The notes below the pieces were generated by a model. That model worked only from the letters and a program-made list of their open reading frames with translations, did not search any database and was not told the DNA's origin. From NCBI RefSeq assembly GCF_003086295.3, contig NC_092046.1, positions 101,659,363 through 101,723,362 of the forward strand: a stretch of DNA of 64,000 bases. The letters run 5' to 3'. How positions within the stretch are numbered: the stretch's first letter is position 1; each line of letters begins with the position of its first letter. Origin of the DNA: Arachis hypogaea (taxonomy: Eukaryota; Streptophyta; Magnoliopsida; Fabales; Fabaceae). This document shows positions 1 through 10,121 of this stretch, piece by piece. The translations under genes were made by a program, and so were the position numbers.

Positions 1-518
1 CTGATTGGCATTCTCATTCTGGCGTTTAACCTCCAGTTTAAGGTCAAACTGGAGGTTAAACGTGGAAATGCTTCTTTGGTGAGACTTCAATTCTGGCGTT
101 TAACCTCCAGTTTAAGGTTAAACTGGAGGTTAAACTTCAGTTTCAGCATTTCTTAGCCTTTATGATTCTGGCGTTTAAGCTCCAGTTTAGGCTTAAACTG
201 GAACTTAAACTCCACATGTGATATTCAAGCTTCCTTTATTGATTTTGTTGCTTCCTTGCTTAGCCTCTTCTTCCCTGAAATCATCCAAACAATTGCATCA
301 AAGTCTTGCAAAATTTCATGAGAAATCTTCCATTCATAGCATTCAAGTAATATAACTAAAACTCATGGATTTTGCATTAAAATCATACTGTTTGGATGGT
401 TCATTGCTTTGTTATTCATTTAACCATTCTTGGTTACTTTAAGCTCAAGAAAATGCATAAAACAACTAAAACTAACAGAAAAATGCTAGTGAAACTAGCC
501 TAAGATGCCTTGGCATCA
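1..518 (-). repeat. Element G: partial LTR (minus strand) inserted in the 3' LTR of C
   Basis: On the minus strand this begins TGATGCCAAGGCATC at 518, the same kind of LTR start as element H (TGATGCCAGGGCATC at 43942), and runs off the left edge. The sequence right of 518 is the interrupted LTR of element C, so 518/519 is an insertion junction. It holds three long inverted repeats: 23-62 (17-bp arms, perfect), 97-136 and about 172-210. No coding sequence is visible. The other end and the target-site duplication are outside the window; 'atatc' at 519-523 would be the right copy. Confidence 0.8.
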
Positions 519-1404
519 ATATCATTCTCCAGATTAAAGTACGAGTGAGTATCTTACAAATAGAATCAAGCATGATTGAATAGAAAACAGTAGTAATTGC
601 ATTATTTCATGAAGAACAGCAGAGCTCCACACCTTAATCTATGGGGTGTAGAAACTCCACCATAGAAAATACATAAGTGAAATAGTCTAGGCATGGCCGT
701 GAGGCCAGCCTCCAAACGTGAACAATGGTCTCTAGATCAAAAGTGATCAAAAGATGATAAAGTCTATGAATACAATAGTAAAAAGTGCTATTTATACTAA
801 ACTAGTTACTAGGGTTTACAGAAAATAAGTAACTAAGTGCATATAGTGCAGAAATCCACTTCCGGGGCCCACTTGGTGTGTGCTTGGGCTGAGCATTGAA
901 GCTTTCACGTGCATAGGCTATTCTTGGAGTTAAACGACAGCTTGGGTGCCAGTTTGGGCGTTTAACTCCAATTCTGGTGCCAGTTCTGGCATTTTACGCC
1001 AGAAAGTTTTAGGCTGGCTTTTAGCGCTAGTTTGGGCCATCAAATCTCGGGCAAAGAATGAACTATTATATATTGCTGGAAAGCCCAGGATGTCTACTTT
1101 CAACGCAATTGAGAGCATGCCAATTGGGCTTCTGTAGCTCCAGAAAATCCACTTCGAGTGCAAGAGGGTTAGAATCCAACAGCATCTGCAGTCCTTTTTC
1201 AGCCTCTGAATTAGATTTTTGCTCAGGTCACTCAATTTCAGCCAAAAAATACCTGAAATCACAGAAAAAAACACAAACTCATAGTAAAGTCCAGAAATGT
1301 GATTTTTGAATAAAAATTAATAAAAATATAATAAAAAGTATCTAAATCATACTAAAAACTATGGAAAAACAATGCCAAAAAAGGTATAAATTATCCGCTC
1401 ATTA
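519..1404 (-). repeat. Element C 3' LTR (partial)
   Basis: This is the minus-strand LTR, starting at 1404 with TAATGAGCGGATAATTTATA, where D has TGATGAGCGG, so the terminal TG is mutated to TA here. It includes a TATAAATAG promoter-like box (plus-strand ctatttata at 789-797), a 'TGGCC GTGA GGCCA' hairpin at 694-707, and one copy (about 1055-1160) of an LTR module shared with other families. It is cut at 519 by element G. The region 541-780 is missing from C's own 5' LTR, so the two LTRs differ by a large indel. Confidence 0.85.
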
Positions 1405-2517
1405 CAACACCAAACTTAAATTGTTGCTTGTCCCCAAGCAACTAAAATCAAAATAGGATAAAAAGAAGAGAAGATACAATAAATTTCAAATATCAATGAA
1501 GTTCAGTTCCAATTAGATGAGCAGGGCTAGTGGCTTTTTGCTTCTGAACAGTTTTGGCATCTCACTTTATCCTTTGAAGTATAGAATGATTGGCATCCAT
1601 AGAAACTCAGAATTCAGATAGTGTTACTGATTCTCCTAGTTCAGTATGTTGATTCTTGAACACAGCTACTTTATGAGTCTTGGCCGTGACTCTAAGCATT
1701 TTGTTTTCCAATATTACCCCCGGATACATAAATACCACAGACACATAACTGGGTGAACCTTTTCAGATTGTGACTCAGCTTTGCTAGAGTCCACAGGTAG
1801 AGGTGCCCAGAGCTCTTAAGCACACTCTTTTTGCTTTGGACCACGACTTTAACCGCTCAGTCTCAAGCTTTTCACTTGACATCTTCACGCCACAAGCACA
1901 TGGTTAGGGACAGCTTGGTTTAGCCGCTTAGGCCAGGATTTTATTCCCTTGGGCCCTCCTATCCATTAATTCTCAAAGCCTTAGATCCTTTTCATCCTTG
2001 CCTTTTGGTTTAAAGGGTTATTGGCTTTTTCTACTTGCTTTTTTCCTTTTTCTTTCTCTTTTTTTTTTCTTTTTTTTCGCCACTTTTCTCTTTTCTTTTT
2101 TTTGCTTTTCTTTTTTTCTGCAACCTTTTCACTGCTTTTTCTTGCTTTAAGAATCAATTTTATGATTTTTCAGATTATCAACAACATTTCTCCTTTTTCA
2201 TTATTCTTTCAAGAGCCAAAAATTTTAACATTCATAAACAACAAATTCAAAAATATGCACTGTTCATCAGAAAACAAAAAGTATTACCACCACATCAAAA
2301 TAATTAAACTAATTTCAAGATAAATTTCGAAACCCATGTACTTCTTTTTCTTTTGCAATTAAAAACGTTTTTCATTTTAAGAAAGGTAAAGGATTCATAG
2401 GACATTCATAACTTTAAGACATAAACACTAAACACTAACGATCATGTAATAAATACATAAACATAGATAAAACATAAAGCATAGAAATTGAAAAACATGA
2501 AAATAAGAACAAGGAAA
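1405..2517 (-). other. Element C 3' non-coding region with PPT-adjacent hairpin
   Basis: Next to the 3' LTR lies TAAGTTTGGTGT (minus, 1407-1418), preceded by the hairpin GTTGCTTG / GGGA loop / CAAGCAAC (1423-1442). The rest matches the 3' region of element D (55800-56950). It includes a long T-rich run (plus strand 2035-2160) that is a purine-rich tract on the element's sense strand. Open frames here are low-complexity and not credible genes. Confidence 0.75.
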
Positions 2518-2968
2518 TTAAATAACGGGTCCACCTTGGTGATGGCGGCTAGTTCTTCCTCTAGAAGATCTTATGGAGTGCTTGAGCTCCTCTATGTCTC
2601 TTCCTTGCCTTTGTTGCTCCTCTCTCATGGCCTTTTGGTCCTCTCTTATTTCATGGAGGATGAAGGAGTGCTCTTGGTGCTCCACTCTTAGTTGCTCCAT
2701 GTTAGAACTCAAATATCCTAAAGAGGTGTTGAGTTTCTCCCAATAGTTATGTGGAGGAAAGTGCATCCCTTGATGTATCTCAGGAATTTCATGATGAGGA
2801 ATTTCCTCATGCTCTTGTTGAGGTCCATGAGTGGGCTTTCTCGTTTGCTCCATCCTTTTCTTAGTGATGGGCTTTTGAGATGAATCTCTCCATCTCCCAT
2901 GACTCGGAGTTGGAAGCAACTGCCTTCCCTTTCCTCTTTCTAGAGGTTTCTCTGGCCTTAGGTGCCAT
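2518..2968 (-). pseudogene. Element C accessory ORF (coiled-coil-like), frameshifted
   Basis: The minus-strand ATG at 2968 opens a short peptide beginning MAPKARETSRKRKGK, a very basic start, which stops after about 35 codons. The homologous reading continues in another frame to 2518. That frame has a Gln/Glu/Arg-rich helical stretch (HEIREDQKAMREEQQRQGRD) that could form a coiled coil. Element D has the same protein at 55484-55796, with a different break. The function is unknown and I recognise no catalytic motif. The location, between gag-protease and the 3' LTR, is where Athila elements carry env-like or extra ORFs. The shared N- and C-terminal pieces in two copies show it was once a real ORF of this family. 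Confidence 0.6.
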
Positions 2969-3024
2969 TAATGGTTATGGAAAAACAAAAAGCAGAGCTT
3001 TTTTTTCACACCAAACTTAAAAGG

Positions 3025-3044
3025 TTTGCTCGTCCTCGAGCAAA
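3025..3044 (-). promoter_or_regulatory. Internal hairpin plus TAAGTTTGGTGT motif of element C
   Basis: On the element strand: stem TTTGCTCG, loop AGGA, stem CGAGCAAA, followed within a few bases by TTTTAAGTTTGGTG (3008-3019). It is the internal twin of the hairpin beside the 3' LTR (1423-1442), and D has the same at 55411-55428. Its role is unknown. Confidence 0.6.
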
Positions 3045-3404
3045 AGAAGAAAAAAAGGAGGATAAGAAGAAGAAATGGAGGTGTGTGAATGGTTCGGCCA
3101 AGGGGGTTTTAGGTAGTTATGATGTGTGAAAAGGAAGGAGTGATGATGGGCTTATATAGGAGTGGAGCGGAGAGGGAATTCTTGTAATAGGGGTTGTGTT
3201 TGGGAGGGAGATGGTTTGAATTTAAATTGGTGGGGGTAGGTGGTTTGTATGATGGTTTTGGAGGAGAAATGGAGGTGATTTGGTGGAGGTTATTTTGGGG
3301 AAGAGTGTTATGGAAAGGTTTGAAGAGGAGAGAAGAAGAGGTGGGGTAGGTGGGGATCCTGCGGGATCCACAGATCCTGAGGTGTCAAGGAATTCTGCTC
3401 CTTG

Positions 3405-3690
3405 CACCATTCTGGCGTGTAAACGCCCTCTATGTGCCAATTCTGGTGTTTAACGCCAGCTCTGCTACTTTTCCTGGCGTTAAACGCCAGTCTGCTGCCC
3501 CTTTTCTGGCGTTTAACGCCAGCCAGACACCCTTTTCTGGCGTTTAACGCCAGCCAGATGCCAGACACCCTTTTTCTGGCGTTAAACGCCCAAAATGCTG
3601 CCCATTATGGCGTTTAACACCCAGAATGCTGCCAGACTGGGCGTTAAATGCCCATTTTGCTATCCTTACTGGCATTTAAACGCCAGTAAG
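3405..3690 (-). repeat. Cluster of GGCGTTTAACGCC palindromes (element C)
   Basis: At least seven short inverted repeats of the type CTGGCGTTTAACGCCAG occur here, some decayed (GGGCGTTAAATGCCC). Element D has the matching cluster at 54905-55078 with core GGCGTTCAACGCC. They lie in non-coding DNA between the protease and the accessory ORF. Confidence 0.85.
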
Positions 3691-3705
3691 CCTGTCCTCC
3701 AAGGT

Positions 3706-3710
3706 GTGCT
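3706..3710. repeat. Target-site duplication of element A, left copy (GTGCT)
   Basis: GTGCT directly before the 5' LTR of A matches GTGCT at 24423-24427 directly after its 3' LTR. The site lies in the non-coding middle of element C. Confidence 0.95.
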
Positions 3711-5201
3711 TGATAAACCACTATTTTATGGTTTATATTGTGTTTAATTATGTGGTTTTATCATGATCTTCACCCACTTATTCATTAAATAAGCATGCAT
3801 TTATAATTCATTCCTAAAGTTATTGCATGATTGAAAACTTGCTTCCTAGAGACTTTTAATTATGTATTTTATTTCTCCTTTATTCCATTCGATGCCGTGA
3901 TTTGTGTGTTAAGTTTTTCAGGCTTTATAGGGCATGAATGAGTTAGAGATTGGAAAGGAAGCTTGCAAAAAAATGGAAGGAACACAAGAAATTGAGGAGA
4001 TGACCAGCGAGAAGCGACGCGGCCGCATGGATGACGCGACCGCGCGGAAGAGAGGAAATTGCAATGATGCGGCCGCATGGATAACGCGGCCGCGCGAATT
4101 GGAAATTGCACAAGTGACGCAGAAGCGTGGACAACGCGCCCGTGTGGCAAAGCGAAACGCCGAATGACGCGTCTGCCTGAGTGACGCGTCTGCGTGACAT
4201 GCGTGATTTGCATAATCTGTAGAATCGCTGGGGGCGATTTCGGGCCTGATTTTGACCCAGTTTTCGGCCTAGAAAAGCAGACTAGAGCCAGAGAACATGC
4301 AGAAACCAAGAACAACATTCATTCCGCATAGTTTTAGTTTTAGATCTAGTTTTCCTCTCCTCTAGGTTTTTTCTCTACACATTCAAAGTTTTTAGGATTT
4401 GTTATTTTCATTGTTTTTGCATTGGGATATTGAGAAGAGTTATTGCCTCATCAAGACTTCGACATTCTAGTTCGTTCTCTTTACTTGTCTCTTACTCTTC
4501 CATGTTCCTTAATTTACTTAATTTTACTATTGGATTATTTTAGCATTTATTAATACAAGAAGTACTTTTATTTTTAAATTAATCTTTTGATCATTATTTA
4601 TCATGTCTTTCTTTAATTCCCCTTCTTATGTTATGAATTTTACATTTACAATGAGCGAGTAGTTCCCTAACTTGATGGGGAGTTGATTGAAAGGAACCCT
4701 TGAGTTGGGATGCTCAAGAGAAAGATTGTAATTGGGTTTATTGTTGGATTGCTCTCTAGTCACTAACACCAATCCTCCCAAGAGCGGATTGGAACTTGTG
4801 GATAGAAACAGCATTCCAACTTGTTTAACTTTCCCTTACTTAGTGAGGGATAACTAAACATAATAACCCTCAATTTTCAATTAATCTTGAGAGTACTCCA
4901 ACAAGAATAGGGCTTCCAGCTAATCAACTCCCAGTCAAGGCTTTAATTTAAATTTATATAAATTCCCTAATTTAATTTTCTGCCATTCAACTCAAACCTT
5001 TTTGAAAACATCTGATTAATAAAATAGCACACTTTTCTGCAACTCGTTGGGAGACGACCTGGGATTCACACTCCTAGTATTTCAATTTTAATTTCTGTGA
5101 CACCCTTCTAAATTGATAAGCAGATTTCTGGTTGGTTGAAAACTATACTTGCAACGCATATTTTATAATCATTCTTAACTCGCCAATTTCCGCTCACATC
5201 A
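3711..5201 (+). repeat. Element A 5' LTR
   Basis: Runs from TGATAAACCACTATTTTATG to CCGCTCACATCA, 1491 bp. It begins with an 8-bp-stem hairpin (3713-3736). It contains GC-rich palindromes of the GACGCGACCGCG type at 4010-4200, where the 3' LTR lacks about 49 bp. A U5 hairpin (CTGGG...CCTAG) lies around 5059-5080. I saw no clear TATA box. Confidence 0.93.
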
Positions 5202-5206
5202 ATTTT

Positions 5207-5224
5207 TGGCGCCGTTTCCGGGGA
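5207..5224 (+). promoter_or_regulatory. Primer-binding site (tRNA-Asp), element A
   Basis: TGGCGCCGTTTCCGGGGA, five bases after the LTR, is complementary to the 3' end of plant tRNA-Asp (GTC) with one mismatch. tRNA-Asp priming is typical of Athila-like elements. Confidence 0.9.
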
Positions 5225-5316
5225 GTTGCAATAGAGTGCTAAAGTTATTAATTGGAATTTATTTATTTGCATTTTATTTTATTTTACTACTATGAGCTGC
5301 TTGTTTCCTTCGTTGG

Positions 5317-6021
5317 ATGACGCGTTCGCTTCCTGACCCAAGTTTGCTAGTATTCGATCCTGAGATTGAAAGAACTATTTCACAAATAAGGCAAGCTCGG
5401 CGTCGGTTAGTCCTCTCTGAGGGCGGATCTGAAACGTCACTTGAGAAAGAAACCAGCCCCCATTCTACTGATTTGGTTGTTTTAGGTGCAGGTAACATGG
5501 CAGCAGCTAGGAGAGTTACTATCCAGGAGGCTGGAGCCCCTGATTTTACAATGCAACCATTTCAAGTGCATCACCCAGCAGTGGCTACAGACTTTGAAAT
5601 AAAGACCGCACTGCTCAATTTGATGCCCAAGTTTTATGGCTTACCTGCTCAAGAGCCTATCAAGCACTTGAGAGATTTTCAAGCAGTCTGTTCTACTGTC
5701 AGGCGTGATGGTGGAGATGAAACTTCAATTTTGCTGAAAGCTTTCCCGTTTTCTCTTGAGGGGCAGGCAAGAGAGTGGTACTACACTCAATCCGCAGCAA
5801 CTGTATCCAACTGGGATACACTCAGAAGAGAATTTTTGGAAAAGTTCTTTTCAGCTGAAGTTACTGATAAATTGAGGAAAGATATTTCCATGATTGTTCA
5901 GGATGATTCTGAAAATCTCTATGAGTACTGGGAGCGCTTCAATAATCTTCTGGAAGCTTGTCCCTACCATATGATTGACAAGATAGTGTTACTCGGTTAT
6001 GTCACACAGGGCATGAAGCCC
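5317..6021 (+). pseudogene. gag: Element A gag, N-terminal part (broken by element B)
   Basis: Encodes the first 235 residues of the capsid/nucleocapsid precursor, which packages element RNA into cytoplasmic particles. The ATG at 5317 follows the primer-binding site by about 90 bp and opens a frame running to the insertion of B. Residues 90-230 carry the retrotransposon gag domain, visible as FPFSLEGQAREWYYTQ, W-x3-RREFLEKFF and NLYEYWERFNNLLEACP. It ends in ...QGMKP at the junction, and the same Pro codon is repeated at 13983 by the target-site duplication, after which the frame resumes. Confidence 0.9.
6017..6021. repeat. Target-site duplication of element B, left copy (AGCCC)
   Basis: AGCCC here and GGCCC at 13981-13985 flank B with one mismatch. 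The duplicated Pro codon in the interrupted gag supports the junction. Confidence 0.85.
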
Positions 6022-8375
6022 TGATGAGTATTTTGGTGAGAAATAAATTTCTCCCAAAACACACAAATCTAACCGGCAAGTGCACCGGGTCGCATCAAGT
6101 AATAATAACTCACGGGAGTGAGGTCGATCCCACAGGGATTGATGGATCAAGCAACTTTAGTGGGTGATTAGTTTAGTCAAGCTAACATTTATGTGAATTG
6201 TGTGAAATTGTAACCAACAGGAAGTAAAGGACAATGAGTTTAAAGTTGCAGAATGTAAATTGACAAGTAACTTAAAGAGCAAGAAATTAAAATTGCAAGA
6301 ATCTTAAATGACAAGAAATTTAAATTGCATTAAATGTAAAGGGAATTGGGAATTGGATTTGCAGAAATTAAACAAGGAAAAGTTAAATTGCAACAAGCAG
6401 AGAAGTAAAAGATGGATTTGATTGATTCGGAACCAAAACAGAAATGTAAATAAACATGAAAAGCAATAAACAGAGAATGTAAAATTGGAATTAAGATGTC
6501 AGGACCCAAGAGACTAGATAACCAAGTCTAGATCTCAATGCCTTCCTAGATCCAACAAGAACAATTGCAAAGGAAATGTAAATTGCAGAGAAAGTAGATG
6601 AAGAGCAATTAACAGAAAATTCGATTCAATTAAGCAGTAAAGAAAGCAGAGAGAAATCTCAGAGGGAGAATGAAACAGAACACCTTCAATTCTCCACCCA
6701 AGACTCAAAAACAAAGAAAAGAAAATTAAAGAGAGCTCTCAAATCCTCGTGCTCCCTAGTGGAGCCAGCCTCCTCACAAATATGAAAATGATGCCTTATA
6801 TAGGCTTTACAAAATGAGAATGAAATTCAAAACAAATTACAATTAAAATGAAATTTCTATTCTAACTATCTCTTGTGCCTTTGAGTGGTGTCAATTGGGC
6901 CCTTGCTCTTGATGGAATTGGGTTGATAAAGGCCTTGGTTGATTGCTCTTGGAGTTGGAGAAAGATCCATTGTGAACCGGGTTGAAAAACATAAAAGCTT
7001 GAGTAAAAGTTTGAGCAAAAGTTAGGGGTGTAACTTTTGCTCTAACTTTTCATATCAACCCCATTGTTTTGCTGATACCAACGTTGGTGCAAAAGTTAGG
7101 GGTCTAACTTTTGCTCCAACGTTGGCCTCCCTTATGCATGTTCATGGTGCCAACTTTGTCCTCTTGTCATGTTGCTAATTTTATGCCCAATATAAACTAT
7201 CATATATGGTTGGAAAGCTCTGAATGTCAGCTTTCTAACCCACTTGGAATCCCTTCAATTGGACATCTACAACTCAAGTTATGATCATTTGAAGAGGGCA
7301 TGGTCGCTGGCTTTGGTGTGCAGCGTTTGAGGTAACGTTTGCCTCAAACGTTGGCGAAAACGCCAGTTCTGGAGGCTCAAACGTATTGTCCACCCCATAC
7401 TATTATACATTGTTGGAAAGATCTGAATGTCTACTTTCCAATGCCTTTGGAAGCACATCAATTGGGGCTCTACAGCTCGAGTTATACTCCATCGAAGGTG
7501 CAGAGGTCAAGTGGCCTCACTGCAGGTTGCCACCATGTTCATTTATGCACATTGCGGGGCAGTTTTCTCCCTCAGTTTTAGTGTCCACCATGCAGTGCCA
7601 TATATGCTTGGAAAGCTCTTGATTCCTACTTTCCATTGCTTCTTGAATCACCTCATTTGGAGCTCTGTAGCTCAAGTTATTCTTGTTGGAAGTATACCCC
7701 TTCAAGCTGTTGTGGTGTGTGGCGCCAACGTTAGCCACCAAGTTAGGGGGCTAACGTTGGCGCAAACTTTTGCTCCTCCCCTTGTGATTTTCATGTGCCA
7801 ACGTTAGCCACCAAGTTAGGGGGCTAACGTTGGCGCAAACTTTTGGTGGCCAGGGAGGTTTTTCTCATGCCAACGTTAGCCCAAAAGTTAGGGGTCTAAC
7901 GTTGGCGCAAACTTTTGGTGCCCAAGGAGTAATTTTCAAGTTCTAACGTTAGCTTCAAAGTTAGGGGTCTAACTTTGAGGCTAACTTTTCACCCAAAAGT
8001 TTGTGCAAAAGTTTGAGGTTAACTTTAGGTCCAACTTTTTGCTTCCTGGTTCAATTTCACTTATTCCATTGTCCTCTCTTTACTCCTAGCCATTCCTTCT
8101 TGCTTCACCCTTTCTCCAAGCCTTCTTCACCTATCATTAATCAACCAAACACATCAAAGCTATGCTCAAAATCATGAGATATTCATTCTTTCATAATATG
8201 TGACAATTTTAGCATAAAACCTCATGAAATAGCATGAATTCATACATGGTTGATTAAATCAAAGGAAGCATGAAAATCTACCCAATTGGCTTGCTTATGG
8301 CTCAAGAAAGTGCATAAAACCTACTGAAAACAAAGGAAAAAGCATAGAAAAACATGACATGGTAACATGTCATCA
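6022..8375 (-). repeat. Element B 3' LTR
   Basis: 2354 bp, with sense ends TGATGACATG...ACTCATCA. The promoter-like TATATAA is at plus-strand 6796-6802. It holds three diverged copies of the shared LTR module (about 7195-7295, 7395-7490, 7590-7690) and a run of palindromes with core CTAACGTTGG at about 7730-7990. U5 near 6060-6140 carries the CCGG and CTCAC hairpins also seen in other families. Confidence 0.92.
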
Positions 8376-10121
8376 CAACACCAAACTTAAACCTTGCTTG
8401 TCCCCAAGCAAGAAAAGAATCATGCAATAAAAATTGACAATCCAAGGCAAGAAGAATAGCAACTCAATGTTCATGGTAAGCTAGTTTTCTAAGCATGCTA
8501 CAATCACAAAAGAAATGTAAATGATTGATGCTTCCATCTAGCTCAATTTATGAAATCTTTCTCTTATATTTCTTCCTTGAAACAAACTTTTGATTTTCTT
8601 ATTTAGCTTCTCCTTTTTGGGTGCTTTGCCCCATGAGTTGATAACAAAGCTACGACTTCTAAATGCTTTGTTTTCAAGTATTACCACTTGATACATAAGC
8701 ACCACAAGCATTTGATTAGAGGGCTTCATTAAGCTCATTTTTCTTGACTCTCTAATCATTGATGCTCAGAGCCTTGAGCTTTGAGGGAGTGCTTTTGCAC
8801 TTTGAGCCTAGCCTTGACTTCTAAGTGTTTTGTTTTCAAGCATTTGGCTTGATACATAAACACCACAAGTACTTAGCAAATAAATTGCCATTGGTACTCA
8901 GAACCTTCAACTTTCTCATTCTTTCCCTTTTTCTTTTCTTTCTTTAATTGTATTTGCTTTCAAGGTTTTCATGATTTTAAAAGATTTCACAAAACGTGCT
9001 AGATGAAAACTTCAATTAAATAAAATCTAATGCAATTAAGCAACAATCAAACATACTAGCTTCCCAATACTTTTATGCACATGCTAAAATCTTCTTTAAT
9101 GCCTTGTTTGTTTATGATCATGATACCTTGTTGCTTTTGAATTCACAAAACTCAAGTTGGTAATCATAATGACATAGCACCATGTTGCAATTTAGAAATC
9201 AACTATGCCTTTTCATACACACATGCATACAGAGAAGGTAAAGACAATCATGCAGTTTATGGTGCTTGAAACAAATGAGAGGAAAAGGAACTTTACAACC
9301 TTGCAGTTCATCTTCATTATTGTTGTCCTTTTTCCTCTATTCTTCCTCCTTCCCTTGCCAAACTCAAAATACTTGCTCATCCTCAAGCAATAATTAGAAC
9401 AATGGCTATGGGGCTAAGATGTATCATGAATGTCTTACATAATGAAATGTTAGTAGCACATGTGTTTTAAGCAAGCAAAATTAAAGATAATAATCAAGGC
9501 ACAAGAGACAGAGACATTGTGATTGCAAGCTTAAGAAGGTGAGCATAATACTTTCCATAAAGAATAAGTGGCACATCAAACTTAATGTGACACTTTCGCT
9601 TGGAATCAATGCAAGTATCCAGTAAAGATTTGAAGCAAATTGTGTTGCATAGCAACACCAAACTTAGAATGCAATCCTATGTCCATTTATTTGAATTAAA
9701 ACCAAGCAAATGAAACTGTTCTTTATTAAATACAATCACTGAGCCAAGAATATGTCATTAATAAAGCTCTCTTGGTGATGTATTAATAAACACAGCAAAT
9801 AAGCAAACTAAAATGGAAGCATTAAAAACAAAGAATTAACTAAAGTAAACAGAATAACAAAATATCAAACCAAAAGAAAATTAACACTGCAAAGACATTA
9901 TGGTTATGTAGACAAGTGGTGTTGCTGAACGATTTGCATAGAAAAATAGGTGGCACACCAAACTTAGAATCTTGGTGTGTCGCTTTTCATTTTTGATTTG
10001 ATGCAATCATCCAAAAAGATTGAAAACAATTTGTTGCAAGGCAACACCAAACTTAGAATGTAACCATATGCCAATTTATTGAATTTTAAACAAAGCAAGG
10101 AGAAAAAAATATACCTACTGT
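8376..10121 (-). other. Element B 3' non-coding region with repeated TAAGTTTGGTGT motifs
   Basis: No convincing gene. Sense-strand TAAGTTTGGTGT occurs at 8378-8389, 9655-9666, 9955-9966 and 10044-10055. The hairpin CTTGCTTG / GGGA / CAAGCAAG is at 8393-8412, next to the 3' LTR. A second, wobble-paired hairpin (TTGCTTG / AGGA / TGAGCAA) is at 9373-9390. I saw no clear copy of the post-ORF GGGAGGCAACCC hairpin found in other elements. Confidence 0.7.

Noticed and set aside
2021..2323. Two overlapping Phe/Ser-rich plus-strand ORFs
   Set aside because: Translation of a T-rich tract antisense to element C; low complexity, no homologue in D.
3869..4318. Arg/Ser/Cys-rich ORFs in the A LTRs (also 23179-23538)
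   Set aside because: They arise from the GC-rich palindromes of the LTR; the two LTR copies do not preserve the frame (149 versus 119 codons with different starts).
7339..7807. Overlapping ORFs repeated at 12992-13413
   Set aside because: They lie in the two LTRs of B on the antisense strand; conserved only because the LTRs are young.
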